Source: Tetrahymena thermophila SB210 (lineage: Eukaryota; Ciliophora; Oligohymenophorea; Hymenostomatida; Tetrahymenidae). From it: a stretch of 64,000 bases of DNA. Shown here one piece after another: positions 1-14,800 of this stretch. The position numbers were made by a program, and so were the translations under genes. The notes beneath the pieces are model-generated. The model was not told the DNA's origin, ran no database searches, and saw only the letters and a program-made list of their open reading frames with translations. How positions within the stretch are numbered: the first letter of the stretch is position 1; every line of letters starts with the position of its first letter. Location: the NCBI RefSeq assembly GCF_000189635.1, contig NW_002476258.1:1-64000 (forward strand), written 5' to 3'.

Positions 1-26
1 AACCCCAACCCCAACCCCAACCCCAA
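1..26 (+). repeat. C4A2 telomere repeats (left chromosome end)
   Basis: The window begins with four uninterrupted CCCCAA units, which read TTGGGG on the other strand. This is the Tetrahymena-type telomere, with the C-rich strand oriented as expected for the left end of a linear macronuclear chromosome. Unique AT-rich sequence starts immediately after, without degenerate repeats. Confidence 0.97.
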
Positions 27-769
27 ATTCCAAAATCTTTAAATAATACAATACTAAAATTTACAAAAGCAATTTAATTTAAATTGAATTAAAAAATATA
101 ATCTGTAACAAATATTACTTTTAATTTCACATAAACAACAACAAATAAAGTATTTTTATTTTATCATTTTTAATGTAGCTTATAATTTATTACTTATTAT
201 TACTCTACTTCCTATGAGAAAAAAAGCTAATTAAATTAATCAACATATTATGTTAAATAAAAAAATATAAATTTATTTAAGAACTAAAAAATTTTTGAAC
301 CCAATAAAAATTATTTTTAAGTTTAAATTTTCTTTATTTCAAATTAAACAAATTTGAAACATATATATATATTCTGATTTTAATAATAAAAATTGATAAT
401 TTTTGATTTTATTTTTTATTCCAATAAAAAAAATTATTATTCAATAAATTAAATTTTAATAAAAAATCTAAAGATATTTAAATTTAAGTAAATAATTGGT
501 TTTCCGTAGTCAAAATTTAATTAATTTTGAAAACTAATTTGTAAGCATGTACGACTTATGATTAAAATTAATAATATTTAGAAGAAAATTACTTTATTTA
601 AAAAATGATATATATTTTAAGTTTGTTTTAAGAGGATTGATTTATAAAGATTTGTAAATTTGATATTAATTATTAATTATACCTTAATCTCAAAAATATT
701 TAAATATTTATTTTATAATTAAGCAATTTTGATATTTGATTGCTAGAATTAGAATTATTTTAAAAAGCA
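27..769. other. Subtelomeric AT-rich region, no gene seen
   Basis: About 740 bp between the telomere and the TGA stop of the first gene. It is almost pure A/T with many short homopolymers. I see no long TGA-free frame with coding-like composition, no RNA gene and no subtelomeric repeat array. It probably holds the 3' flank of the leftmost gene. Confidence 0.7.
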
Positions 770-3700
770 TCAGTAATAGCCACTTATATTGTTATTTCTT
801 CTTGATTTAACAGATTCAGGAATGAAATTTTATTAGTAATTTATTTATTGAGTTGAGTAGTTTGATAGATTGCTACTTGATATGTTAGGGTTATTGCTCA
901 TATATTGTTGTTAAATTTAGCTTTGTGACATTGAATTAGTATTAGTATTGTTATACATTAGAGATTGATTTGAGAAATACTATTATTGTTATTATTAGAT
1001 TTAAGATTGAAGAGACTATTATGGTAAATATACCATTTGCTATTATAATTACTAAAGATATTATTATTGTTGTTATGGATTTTAAAATTGATTAAGTATT
1101 GTTTTTTAATGTGGATGATTCGAACTGTATTTATTAGCACTGCTTAAAATAGAAAAGCTTCTTTGAGATTTGTGTTCACTTCGGGTGTCTCCTCCAAAGA
1201 AATTACTTTCATTGTTAATAATTTTAATTTGTTCAATTAAATCAACAAACTCATCAGAATTAGCGAGTAATCTAGTCATTTCATTAGATTTTGTTGTTCT
1301 TCTTAGAATATCAAGCATCAAATTTATAGTATCTTCTGCTGAAAGCATTTCTGGAGAGAATTAATCCATTGGATTAAAGTCTTGCTACTTTTTCAAAGTA
1401 GTTTTATTGATACTTTAGCTGATATCATTCTAGTTTAAAATATCAATATTTTCGTCTCTTACTCTATTCTAATTTACATGTTAAGCAGTCTTAATGGTTT
1501 TATTAGTTAAATTTATCTACGATTTGGATAAACTTTGTTCATTCATAATCTCGTTCATTTATTCTTTTAGCTAATTATTCACCTCAACCAAATCCTTTTT
1601 CAATTTAAAATATTAAATTCAATTTTATTTTATGATTTTTAAAAATGTCTACCTTAATTTAGAGATTAAGTTGCTAAATATCTTGCTATTATTTATTGTT
1701 TTTTAATGATAAATCTTCTAATTTAGAATGAAGAGCCTCATTTGCCAAGTTGTTATCCTCAAGCTCTCTGTTAAGTTGATTGTTATCTCTTTCTAAGTCT
1801 TCTTGCTTTTCTAAGGATTCTCTCAATTAAATTTGCAGCTATTGAATCTTTTAAGTTAAGAAAACCTTTACTTATTCAAATTCTGAATCATTAATGTTTT
1901 GGTCTTCTTATGTTTTTATCTTTATTTATCAATTAATTAAATTTTTCCAATATGTTTGTTTTATTAAATATTTACTCTGTTATGTGATCTGCTTGTTGTA
2001 GGTTTTTCACTGGCGATTTGTGTCGAAAGAAGGTCATTTTTTAGCACAATTTCTTCATATCTGACTGACAGATCTTAATGAGATTTGTGTAAATCTTAGC
2101 ATTTATTTGTTAATTATTTAATATCGTGTTGCTTTAAATTAAGTTGCTTCTTTGTTTTTTCCAATTCTTCTCTGCATTAATTGTAATTTGACTCTGCTTT
2201 TTTGATTTAGTCTTAAATCTGCTTTTAATTGTTAAATAATTCAATATTCTTTTTATCTTTTTCTTTGATTTATTTCTCCAATTTATCCTTTTACTCCTCT
2301 AGTACTTTAATGTACTCTTCTTTTTGCTTTTATTAAAGTTAAAATAGTTAAATAAAAAATTGATTAAAAATAATTAAATTTACTTTTATTAATTTGTTGT
2401 TATTTTATTAAAATTCAATTTAAGCAGTAAGCTCTGTGTTTTTTTCATCTGCAGCTTTTTTAGATTCTTCAGCTTTCTTAAAATTTTAATTACTCTTTTC
2501 TAACTTTTACTGTAAATCTTTAATTTAACTGTTTAGATTTTCTTCATTTTCTTTAGAAGCTTTAATTAAATTTTTAACTTCATCCTGCTTCTGTTTGATC
2601 TCATTCTTCAATTGGTCTACATCTTTCTGTAATTTCTAGTTTTATTTCTTTTCATCTAATAGGAGGTCTTTTTCTTTTTCCACTAATTTCAAACAACTTG
2701 TTTGAGTATTTAACTGATTTTGAACACGATTTTTCTCTATTTTTTCTTATTTAAGTTATTGTTAACAGTTTTCAAGCTCATTTTCAATCTAACTGAATTC
2801 TTCTTACTGTTTCTTTAAATTTGCTTTGAGTTTCTCAATTTAAGTTTCATATTCTTCTATTTTTTCTTTTTTAAATGTGTGTTCATATTGTGATTGCTAG
2901 AGCTAATTGTAAAGATCGGGTTATTCTTTAAGTTATTCTGTTAGCTGTTCATTGATTTCTTAGAGATCCTTAAGTTTTTTCTTTTCAGCATTCAATTATT
3001 TTTCATAATTCAAAGTGGTTTCATTGTATTTGTTTTTGAATTATCTTAACTCATCAGCCATTTACTATTTAGATATTGAAATGTCTGTTAATTCGTTATT
3101 CTTTTTCTTAAGCTTTTCTTAGAGTCCATTAATCTTTTCAGTTAATTAACTTTCTACATATTCCTGTCTTTAACTGTAAGCTTTTTTCATCTCTTAAGAA
3201 TGATTTTGATCACTATCTTGAAGTTAGTTTAATTGCTCATTCAAGAAATGAATTTCTATTTTATTTATTTATTTATAATTTAAATATTTTTAAAAATTTA
3301 TTTACCTTATTCTTATTCAGAAACTTTTTATGATAATAGCTCATTTTGATTCAAATAATAATTATTACTATGTTAGCATTCATCTATCTAACTTTTCAAA
3401 ATTTCTATTGTGTGCTTGTAGGCATCTATTTCCTCTTAATATTAACTTTTAGATTTTTCTAATATCTTAATCGTTTCTTCTAAGTTTAGTACTGTATCTT
3501 GGAGCTGCTGAACTATAGGACTCTTTTCAGATATGGAATCTTGTAGAGGATTGCGGTTGACCTTCAATTATGAAGCTAAAAGCTCTTTTTCGTTTTTGAG
3601 AACTTTAAAATCTTGTTAAAGTGCAATAAATTTTTATTGTAATTCTTTTAAAATTTTATCTTTTTCTAACAAATCACCTTTGTAACTCTGAATTTTGTTA

Positions 3701-6700
3701 GCAACTTACTATATAAAGCTAACAAGAACATCAGGATCTTTGTTTTCATCAGAATCGTTAAATATCAAATTAAATTCTTAAATAATGTTGAAATCTTTCA
3801 AACTCTACTTTATTAACTCAGAAGGTCTAGAATATCCTATCTAAACTACATCACTTTTCTAAAAAAATATAATTAATATAAAAATTAGATTTTAATCATA
3901 GAAAAATTATCAATAAAAATAACTTCTCTCATCTAAAATTAGCAAAAATGAATAAATAGAAAAATTAGGATTTCCTAAAAATAATTAAACAATATTTTAA
4001 TTTAGATTGATAATTAAATCTAAAAAAGAAAAAAAAAATTGCCAATATGATAATTAATATTAAAGCTTCTAAGAAAGACTAATTTAGAATAATTTTTTGT
4101 TTATTTATTAAAAAGTTAAAAGAAAATTAATTAAATTACAGTTTGGTTGAAATCATTATTTTGTGTTTGATTGAGAGTAGCATTGTTATTATTCTGTAAA
4201 AATTCAATATTAATTATCCTTGAATCTTGACTTCTGTTACTTCCCTAAGCATTATTTTCTTCATGTTTATTCATTTATTGGAATACCTCTTTTGATTATA
4301 ATTCTTTTTAGTAGGCTAGCTCTTCTTTCAGCTTCGCAATTTATCTTTCATAGTTAGTTTTGATGCGGTTGAGTTCATCGTCAAATTATTTTTTTTAATG
4401 ATTCAAATTAGTTTTATTGTTTTCTCCAACTAGATTTGCATCAAAGCCATCTTCTAAACCTAAAACCTTCTCATATTCTTTGAGTGTGTTTGTATCAGCC
4501 TTTTAAATCATTACTAAATCAAATTAATCTCTTAATTCTTTAAATTTTGTTTCTGATTATTTTCTCTCTTCTTCCAATTACTTAATTACTGATTAGAGTC
4601 TTTCTATTTCATTATTATTCTGCTTTATCTACTATAGATCACCTTCCCTAATGTCATCTTTATTCTTACACTATTTACGTAGGCTATTCATTTCTTATTC
4701 AAGTTTTTACAATCTTGTTGAATTCTCCTACATTATATATTCATTGTGCTGAGAGAGCTATTAAATTTATTGTTCATTCTCTGAAATCCTTTTTACATAG
4801 CTGTCATGAATTATTTTGTATTTAGAAATTTCTTAATTAACTGAATAAAGCTCTTGTTCAATAGCTTATTCTAATTATTCCACATGGCCTGTTAGCTGTT
4901 ACACCTATTCAGACAATTGAACTATTTTATTTTCCTTTTTATCTACAATATTTCTTAGTTTCGCTATTTATTTTTATGCTCCATCTAAGCTCTTTCCTCT
5001 TAGCTATTCTAAGCTTGAAGCATCCTAATTTGTTATAAATATTATATTAAATAGAATTTAAGCTATTTTTTGTTTATTAGCTTGCTAATTAATTAATAAA
5101 TGAAAGATTATTATTTATTTTTTAATTCATTTTTATTGTGTCTGTCTAAATTAAATAAATTAAAGCTTCTAAAAAGTTTAAGTGAATTTATTACTTTATA
5201 TTTTTCAGATAACAATGAAAATTTCTCCTCGATTTCATTTATTCTTTCGTAAAGCTACGATTACTCATATTAAAGACCTGTGATTACTTTATCTTTATCT
5301 TTGAGCATTCCTTATAATTAAACAACTTATTTTTCTGCTATAGATTAGTTTATTCTAGAGAGAGATTATGCTACTTTTTAATGAATTTCATTCATATCTT
5401 CTCCAAAGTTAGACTTTTAATCATACATCTAGCTGTTATCCTAAAAATTCATATTAAACTAATTATTTGATTAATCAAGGTTATTATGACTTTGATTGTT
5501 GTCTTAATCTTAAAAGCCTTCTACTTATATTTCAGGTTAATTAGCAAAATGATTTTTTGTGAATTTTTATTATTAATATTAAAAAATACGAGGATCTTCA
5601 ACTTCTTCACATTCGTCTTATTGCACATCTTAGAAATTCTCACTTTTTTCCATATTTTAAGAGATGTCTGAATAGCCTTAGTAATTATTATTGCCAGTCT
5701 TGCTATTATGGATCTTTTAATTTGACTATTGGTAAGATGATTCATCAACTTCATTTTCTTCTATCTTATTATTTTGATATTGCTTTAATGCACTATTTTC
5801 TTGCATTTGCTGCTAAAATTATTTTAAATTTTATCTATTTTATTCTAGTTTATCCTTGTAGCTAGGCTGGGATTAATAGTATTTATTTTAATACTGAGAG
5901 AATATAGCACTATTTTCATTTGAAAGTTCCATTGTGGGCATATTTATTTCAGGAAATAAATTTGTTGTTTTTATAATATTTTATTACCAATCTTAGTTGT
6001 TATTGTTTTTGTTATTTTAATTAGGTTTTTTTTATTGATGCTGGTTTGAATTAAAATTATTATAGGAGGCTTCCTCTTCGAAATCTTCATCTTCATCATG
6101 TTGTCCTTACTACTATTTTGTTACCTAATAATTTTTTTTGTTATTTTTTTAAGGATTTTATTCTTCATCTTCATAGAAATTGTCTTCATTCTAGAAGTTA
6201 GAATTTCCTTTTGGCTTTTATTAAATGTTAGCTGAGCTGCCATTAAAGCGATGCAAATTCTATTTATTAAATTAATTGCCTTGATTAGATAATCTATTGT
6301 TTTAATTCATTCCAAATTTCTAAAATGACTTATCTGGAGTTGATGAATTTGAGTTAGATGTCATACTTAAATCTCCAAAGGGACAAGGTATTTCATTAAT
6401 TACATTTGCAATCTATTAATCTTGTTCATCTATTAATTTATTAGGGCTTTAATCATCCATTTAATTTGCGAAATGTTGTGTTCTTTGCATTTCATTAACT
6501 CCATATAAATTATTGTGTATATTCTACTGCTAAAACATTTCAAATGTATTCTTTTTTTGTTACTCATGCAAATATTGCTTTGTACCTGAGCTAGCATTAC
6601 TATCTACTAAATCATTTTCGCTGAGTCTGTATCCTTAATTTTTATTTTATTTTTGATACATTTGATTTTAATTTCTATCTGTATTGCTAGGAACATTTCT

Positions 6701-7078
6701 TGAACTAAAATTTTAGTTTGGTTTTAAATCTCTATTTTGATTTTAAAACTACTAGTTATTATTATACTTTTACACTTATGGATTATTGGTTTATGGATGA
6801 TTAAATTTTTGGCCATATTGATTATTTGTTCCATTATTCTCGCCATCATAATGATTTTAATAGTTTTATAATCCATCTTCATCATCATCAATTACTTCTT
6901 ATTGCCTATTATTATAAATTCTCATATCTTCTTCATCTAAATTCCTTGGTATAATTATTATAAAAATGTAAATGCTAATTAAAATAAAAAGAGTTATCTA
7001 CTAGTTTGAATTAGGTTGATCACTGAATAATAAATCATTTAAATTTTTATCGTCTATAGCATTTTTTTTGCTAATCAT
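770..7078 (-). CDS. Very large coiled-coil protein with N/Q-rich ends
   Basis: I recognise no family domain. The start is the ATG at 7078 (MISKKNAIDDKNLNDLLFS). About 5.7-7.0 kb encodes an Asn/Gln/Ser-rich low-complexity head. About 1.1-5.6 kb encodes long heptad-like stretches of E, K, L and Q typical of an extended coiled coil, such as LEEERKQSETKFKELRDQF. The last 100 codons are again N/Q-rich, with several Q runs, and end at TGA (770-772). Likely introns lie at 6945-7001, about 5030-5196, about 3860-4140, about 3245-3305, about 2340-2410 and about 1610-1655; others are probable. A cytoskeletal, basal-body or scaffold role is a guess from shape only. The 3.86-4.14 kb gap is joined in phase 0 as one intron but could separate two genes. 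Confidence 0.72.
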
Positions 7079-8845
7079 TTCTCAGATTTTAAATTAGAAT
7101 TGCTGTATAAAAATTATTTAATAATCTAAAAAAATATTTAATTCTTTGCTGAATTTTAAAATTTTTAATTTTTTTCAATTTAAAAGGAGAGATTAAATCC
7201 ATCCTTCTCTCTGAGATATTTATTTATTTAATTCATCAAATGTTAGCCAAATAGAATTGTAAATAAAAATTTTGATTTTTGATGATTGATGATTGATTTT
7301 CTATCATGAATATTTTAAATAAGTAAACCATCATGTATAATAAACAATTTATCCCTCCTTAAATTTTTTAAATTTTAAACATGAAAGATAAACAAACACA
7401 TTTTTTTTACATCAAATTCAATTAACGACATTTTTATTAAAATATAATTAAATAACAAATTAAAAAATCGTAAATGTTAAGAATTAAAGATTAAGAAAAT
7501 TTATCTACTAAATTAATAAATAAACCTCAAATTCATCATATATTTCTCAAAATTTGTATCTTTAAGTTAAATATTTTTAAACAAATCTTTTTTTAAATTT
7601 ATAAATTTAATTATTAAATTTTTATTTAAAATAGAAAATATTGAATTAAGGAAAACCCAAGATTATGAACCATCATCACCAATCAAATTATGGACTTAAA
7701 TATTTAGTAAGGGAGGTAAATTTATTAAAAAAAAAATAGTAAAATTCAAACTCAAGTATATTTTATTTAAATTTAATTTTCAAAAAATTTTACTTTCATC
7801 AAATATTAAAATAAAAATAAATAAAACGAGTTTCAATATCAAATTATTTTAATATGTTTTTCAACTCATCAAAGTAGCTTTTACAAGATTTTTTTTTTAA
7901 CCAATTGAAAAAACCTATAAATTATTTAGTAAAAATTAACATTTTTGTCAAATTTAAATTAATTTAATCATTTTAATAAAGAATAATTATTTATACAAAC
8001 AAATTTTTAATATTCATAATAATTTTTCATTAATTTCATCAGAAATATTTTTATAAACTTTTTATAAAAAGTAGCTATAAATATTTCAAACATTTCTTTT
8101 TAGATATGAATTATATAATCTGTTATATTAAATTGATGATTAACTAAACTTAAATTAGAATATGTAATTTATATTTTAAAATATTTTGCTAGTACATTAA
8201 TTAATTTATTTAGAAAAAAAATATTAGAATTATGTTGTTTGCACGCCTGATGATTCATCTAAATTTTAGTAAACTATTTGTAAGAAACTCCTAATTGAAT
8301 TATTTGTATTAATAAATAATTGAATATGGCAAATAAAGGAAAGATATGTGAATAAATCAAAAAAATGAAACAACTAAAATAATTAATTGTATATCAATCA
8401 ATCAATAATTATTATGAAAATACAAGAAGACATATAATTTAGTTAATATCTATTCATTTATGAATGTAATTAATGTATGTATGTCGACTTGTTAACAATA
8501 AATTAATAAATAAATAGATTGATAAATGAATGAATAAATCAGCATTTTGATAAGATTTTTGGATTGATTTTATTATAAATTAATTTGAAAATAATGTAGT
8601 TTTATAAATGAATATGAATGCAAAGGATTCAATTGAATTGGATTGAATTGTATACATTACAACAAAAGATTTGAAAATTAAATGCAAAGAGGAAGAAGAA
8701 AAAGAAACAATAAATAACTTTAATTCTATTAATTAATAAAGGCAATAAAGAAGAATAATTTGCAATAAATAAGAATAATTAAGAGAGTGAAGAAGAACAA
8801 ATTATTTAGCAAAGGATTATAGATTAACTAAATATTTAAGGAGAG
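7079..8845. other. Divergent intergenic region between coiled-coil gene and HECT ligase
   Basis: About 1.75 kb of AT-rich sequence separates two divergently transcribed genes, so it should contain both promoters. I see no conserved box. A 55-codon TGA-terminated upstream frame (8682-8849) precedes the ligase ATG and overlaps it by ATGA. Short GAAT and TAAT runs around 8.48-8.66 kb are simple sequence. Confidence 0.6.
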
Positions 8846-11800
8846 ATGAATTTTGCATATCATTAGAGCGTCACCAATTTATTATAGCCAAGCAGACTCA
8901 ACTTTCCTGTAAGAAAAAAAAAATTTTAATTTTGAGACATTGTGCATATTATTAATATATATTAAAATATATCAAAATTTATGTGTCAATTAAGTTTCAA
9001 GATATTTGATAGAAAATGAATGGATCAATATTAATATTTTTAAAATCAAAGAATAAAAATGAAAAAGTACTTGACAACTTGCCAATAGATGATGAAAGAG
9101 AAGTTGATGATGAAACTTTATAAACACAACTTGAAAGCTTCTTAAATTATTAGGAAGATGAGGGCAAATTAGAGCTCTCTAAACTACATTAAGGAGACTA
9201 CCTCTTTTAGTTTTATATGTTAAAGTTAGAAAAGAGGATTAATATTATTAGAAAAACTTATGAGGAAGGTCCCTGGAATGGTGTTGAAAGCATAAAGCTG
9301 ATTGAAAAATAGGATATTGGTATAATAGTTATTTTGAGAAATCTTATTAGTATATTAGAAACTCTAGTTGAACTTTTTAGTGAGCGTATAAATGCTTTAA
9401 AAATTGAAACAGATAGATTCAACAATGTAGTTTAACTCCTACTATATTGCGATAATCTCGAAATCAATTATCTTGTTCTAAAGTTTATAGTTTTTGCAGA
9501 AAGGTAACTAATTTACTCATTACTTATATGAAAATGCAAAAAATAATAATATGATTTTTCATCATTTATTTATTTTTTTGATTGATTATTGATTGTAACT
9601 TACTTGCACGTTTTATAACAAATCAATAAATTACATATAAATTTATAAATAAAATAGGAGATAACCTTTTTTTTATTACAAATTTTATTTTAATTATAAT
9701 AAAATTAGCAACTAGGTCTTAAAAACAGTAGATAGCTGCAGATTGATGGAAAGCTATTACTTATATTTTATTAATATATGGCGTCAAAGATATCCCTATG
9801 TCGCTGAAATCTTTAAAAATGAAAAGTTTTATAAAGTAATTTTCAATCATTTTTCATTAAATAAATAATTTATTTTGGGAAAATTAATTATTTGTGATTT
9901 AAATAAAATGTTTTGATAATAAAAAGGATACAGGAGCAAAACCAATTGGCAATGATGTTTAAGGTGATTAAGCCTTTTACGAAAACCCAGGAAAGGAAGT
10001 ATTTAAATTAGAAATTAACTCAGTAAAGAAGGAATATTCTGATTTCTTTTCTTCTTATTACCAAACTCAATAACTTTTTGCAAAAGATAATGTATAATCA
10101 CCTCCAAATAAAATAACTCCTTTATTTGTTAATGTTATGCTAACACTTCGTTTGGCTAAGAACTTTTCTGCTATTAAAAATAGAGCTTTAATTGCTGGAA
10201 TTTAAGTAAATGATTTTAAATTAATTTTTTTATAGTTTTTTTTTTTACAATTTCATAGTGCTACTCTTTTGTTGGCGGATAACGCTACATTACCTGTATA
10301 GATGCTCTCAAAAAATTCCATCTGAACAAGGATTATCGCTTATTATATGCTATGAAAAATTTCCCATACCCAGACTTTTAATTAGATATGCTGTGGTGCT
10401 TAGTATTTATTCGTGATAGCTAGGCTCAAATACTCAATTTAGAAGAAGACACAAATATTGAATTTGAAAATAGATTTGTAGATGACTTTAAAGCAAAATA
10501 TCTGAATGAAGATTAGACAGATTTTGTAGAAAATGTTAAGTTCGATGATGTTGCTCGCTACTTTGAATAATTTACAGGGATTTATAAAAGTATTAAAGTT
10601 GATCTTTTGAATAAATTAGGAACTAAAAACAGTCCTCATTTAGCCAAGTTAGAGTAAGAATGTAATGACTTGCTTGATACTTTGATTAAATATTATGCTT
10701 TAGCTATTAATCGTTTGGTTAGAGAAATCAAGTAGGCTCATGATGAAGATAGCATAAACAGATCAGGAAATGTTATGAATTTGTTTAGATTATTTTATGT
10801 TAATTCTTATTTCTTTGAAATAAACTCTGAAATTATTGGAAAAGAAGCTGTTCCTATTATTGAAGCTGTTAAAGAGCTCTATTTAAGTGTTATCAATTTC
10901 CATGAAGAAGCACAAAACCCTGAATTACCATTTAATGCTTTGCATTACTTTAGATTTATTAATCACAGATTGCTAGCTACTAGGGGAATTTTCAAAAACG
11001 AAATAAAAGAATTTTTAACCTCAAAAACTTTTTTCGATAGCTGCTATAAAGGATACAAAAGCGATAATTAAGTTGGAAAAATAGGAGCTTAAATTATCTT
11101 TTACCACTGTGATATTCTTTCCAAAGTCTTTTTATCCAATAATGACGACGAAAGGTTCTAAAACACAGCAGAAGTTGTAGCAAGCTATCTTTAATATAAT
11201 AATCTTTAATTGAAAGCATTTTCTCCAGCTAATATGGTGCTAAATGCCTTTATTAAGAAATATGGAGACAATTTATAAATGGCTTAGCTTGTTGAAAAAG
11301 TTAACTACACTCGTTTTTGCTTTTCTCATTTGAGACTTGACCAAGCCAAAGAAGATCCTGACCAATAAGAAGATGAGAAAACAGTTGATGAAAATGGAGA
11401 AGAAACATCTAATAAAAAAAATGCTAACAATCTTCTTTCCTCTGACATAATTGATGCTTCTTTCAATAGATTTACTAATAAATTTGTAGCCTATTTTAAT
11501 TAGTTTTTAGATGAAAAAATCCCTATTTTACAAGAAGACAGAGCTTTTGAGACAGCAGTTATGGAGAAATTCCCTAATTTTACAAGAAATGCCTATGTAA
11601 GATCGTTTGTAGAATCCTTAATTTCTACTAACGCTTTTAGGGCATCATAATTCCAAAGTGCATTTTTCCAAAACTTTATCAATATCCTCTCAAAGGTATT
11701 ATTTAATTATTTCGAAAATAAATTCATTTTTTAATTAAATTCAACTGAATTTTTTAGGTGCCATCGTTTATAAGCGAATCAGACTGCTTAAATCTTATTA

Positions 11801-14800
11801 GAAGATCTTTGGAGTTGGTTCATTATTGCAGTGTTGACTTCAAAATAACCTTGCTTTACTACTTGAATATTCCTTAAGACTCTAAGCTTTTAATAGAAGA
11901 GAACAAGGAAAAAATTCCTATGCTTCATGTCTTTATTTAGTTATTTGTTGAATTAATAGATAAGAATGAAAACACACTTACATTCTTACCTTATCAAGGA
12001 GTAAATAAGAATTGGATTTTAGGATAAAGAAATAGTTTAAGCATTGGTGATCATGCAAATATTTTAATAAATAATTATGATGCATAAAACATTGCCAGTC
12101 TAACTCTCGTTAAATAACTGTGCACTCTGTATGGTCTCTTTAAAACATAAACTAAGTAAATCATAAAAGACAAGGTGAAACTTTCCAATGAAAGCTTAAA
12201 TGCATTTATTTTAAAAGCCAGAAAGTGTTTACCTGATTTGATTGCCACTCATATTCCATAAAAAGTTAAATATTATGTCAGCAAAATGGATTTCAATTTC
12301 GAATATAATTTTATTAAAACTTCATAAAACCCTCAAGTAAAAAAATCTGTTCTCACTTATTTATATAGCGCCTTCTTGTATAAAGGAAGCGAAAAATAAG
12401 AATCAAACAAATACGTGATTTCTCGTACTTTTATGGGCGATGTAGATGCTTTCCACTCCATCAAAAAGGGTTTAGAAAAATATTTTGTTGGTAAAATAAA
12501 ATTAAAAAACTTAAATAAATTTAAAGCTAATTTAACTTATCATTTATAAATAATAGGTCTAAATTAATAACTCTTAAAGGTTTGTTGGGAACAAAAAGAA
12601 AATAGATTAATTATTGATGATCTTTCAAGTTCAATAAATTAAAGTATATTAGCTAATGTATTGACAGGACAAATTCGTACTGATAACATAAGAGAAGCCT
12701 TCCAAGATTTAGCTACCAACCTTGTTGCTGAATAAGAAATAAGAAAAAGTATAAACTATGGTAGTCTAAATGCTACTTTTGACTAGAGCGAATATTACAA
12801 GAAATTATCTGATTTGACTAATAATATCTTGATTGTTTTTAGAAAATTCAAAATAAATTTGGAAATTCTCAAAATATTGAAAGATGATTCTAACATTACT
12901 CGTGAAACATGGTACAAATATTAGTTTTTGATTCTTTCTATGGTCTTCATCAGATGGTGGTTCTTCGTCTTACAAAACAAAAAGTCTACTGCTTAAGTAA
13001 AATAAACCTAAATTTGGTGTATTTATGTTTGAATTTACATAATATATATAAATAAATAGATAACTTTGGATGAATTACTTATGGGAATATCTCCAACATA
13101 GTCTTTAATATCCCAACCTGAAATACTTAAAGTTTTAATTCTTGATAGTAAAGACAAACTTAAAAACTCTTTAGCAAAAGACCATTGCATTTAATTCTTC
13201 ATTAATGCTGTTAATATTAGACACTTCTTCTTAAGTAACACTTACGATGGCTCATACGATTTAGAATTCAGCAACTACGCATAATTGGACGGCGCTCCTC
13301 CTGCTGCTAGATAATTTATTGGTTAATATCTAGCCAGGTTATTTGGTGAAATATCAAGGTAAATTGTATTGATTTTATTAAAATTTTAAATTTAAAATGA
13401 ATTATTTTATTCTTTTAGAACTGGTATTGCATTAATTAGCGAAGAAACAAAGGCTATAGCTTCTACAATTTTGTATCTTTAATTAAAGGATGAAAGAGTT
13501 CAAGTAGCTGCTTCTTGTACATATTTGCAACAAATTGTAATTGATCTGTTTAAAGAATATGATCCAAACTTTTAACCTTAATTGTATCCTCCAACTGATT
13601 TGTTTATATCAATGAAATTAAATAAAGCAGTTGATTAGTTACCTGATGGAATGAAAGTCTTTATTGAGTGTTTAAAGAAGGAAATAGTAAATACTCCTCA
13701 AATCAATAGAGCTCCTTTAATCGGTTCTCTAGTATTTGTTATAATTGATATAATTAACAAATACGAAGCATGGATTATTAAATTTGCTACTTATAACAGA
13801 ACAAATATTGTTTAATTCTTCATTAAGATATTTGAAATCTACCTTGACTACCTCAACATCTCTCCTCAAAACTTAAAGCATTAAATAGTTAATGTATCCA
13901 ATATGTTCAAAATGCTTAATATCTGGTTTACTCAGCTAAGTGTTTATTTGAGAGAATGCAGCAGAGTGTCTGAAACCTAAATTGAAAGTAAATAAATAAA
14001 TGATATTTTCTTCGCAATTACATTTATTTAGATTCTTTGATATTTATTTACATCTTAAATTAAATGATTTTTTCTAAATTCTTTATCATAAAATATTTTT
14101 CCATAAAATAGAGCAAGTTTTTGTGACTTTAATTAAATTGAGCACCTAAACACTTGACAGAATTATTGATTATCTTGAAGCCAATTTGTTTAAAGAGTAC
14201 TCAAAATATAGCAAAGTCTTCTCTCCTTATCCTATTTTGAGAAATCTTTTAACTTTCATAGCTTATTCTATTAACAAACTAAAATATGTAGAAATTAATT
14301 TAGACGAACAATTTGCATAATTAATCAAAGTTCTATTCAGATTTTCTTCTATTTATTATGATGATTTTATCTTTGAAAGGTATAAATTTTTTATTTGTTT
14401 GATAAAATTTAATCATTTTCTTATCTTTAAAAGAGTAAATGGCTCAAAAAATACTAATAACTTGTGGACTCCTTTAATGAGATGCTTTGAATTAGTATTT
14501 ACTTTCTAAAAGGAGAATTTCATTAAAACATGCATTGAAATTCGTATTAAGAACTCTCTTTATCTCAGCCTTGAGAAGAGATTCAAGCAGTATTGGAGCT
14601 TAAAAGAAATTGATAATAAAAAAATTATACAAAAAGACATGTTAGAAAATGGTAGATGCCTCCGTTAAGTTGTTGCTACTCTCTTCGAAGGTCTTCCTGA
14701 AGATTAAATCGAATTCTAGGAAGACTATGAACCAGAATAAGAGCTGCTCCCTGAAATTATAAGAGATGCTGATGAACCAAAGGAAGGTGAAGAAGAAGGA

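Noticed and set aside
10775-11071. A 98-codon plus-strand frame as a separate small gene
   Set aside because: It is an internal piece of the HECT ligase, bounded only by TAA codons that mean glutamine here.
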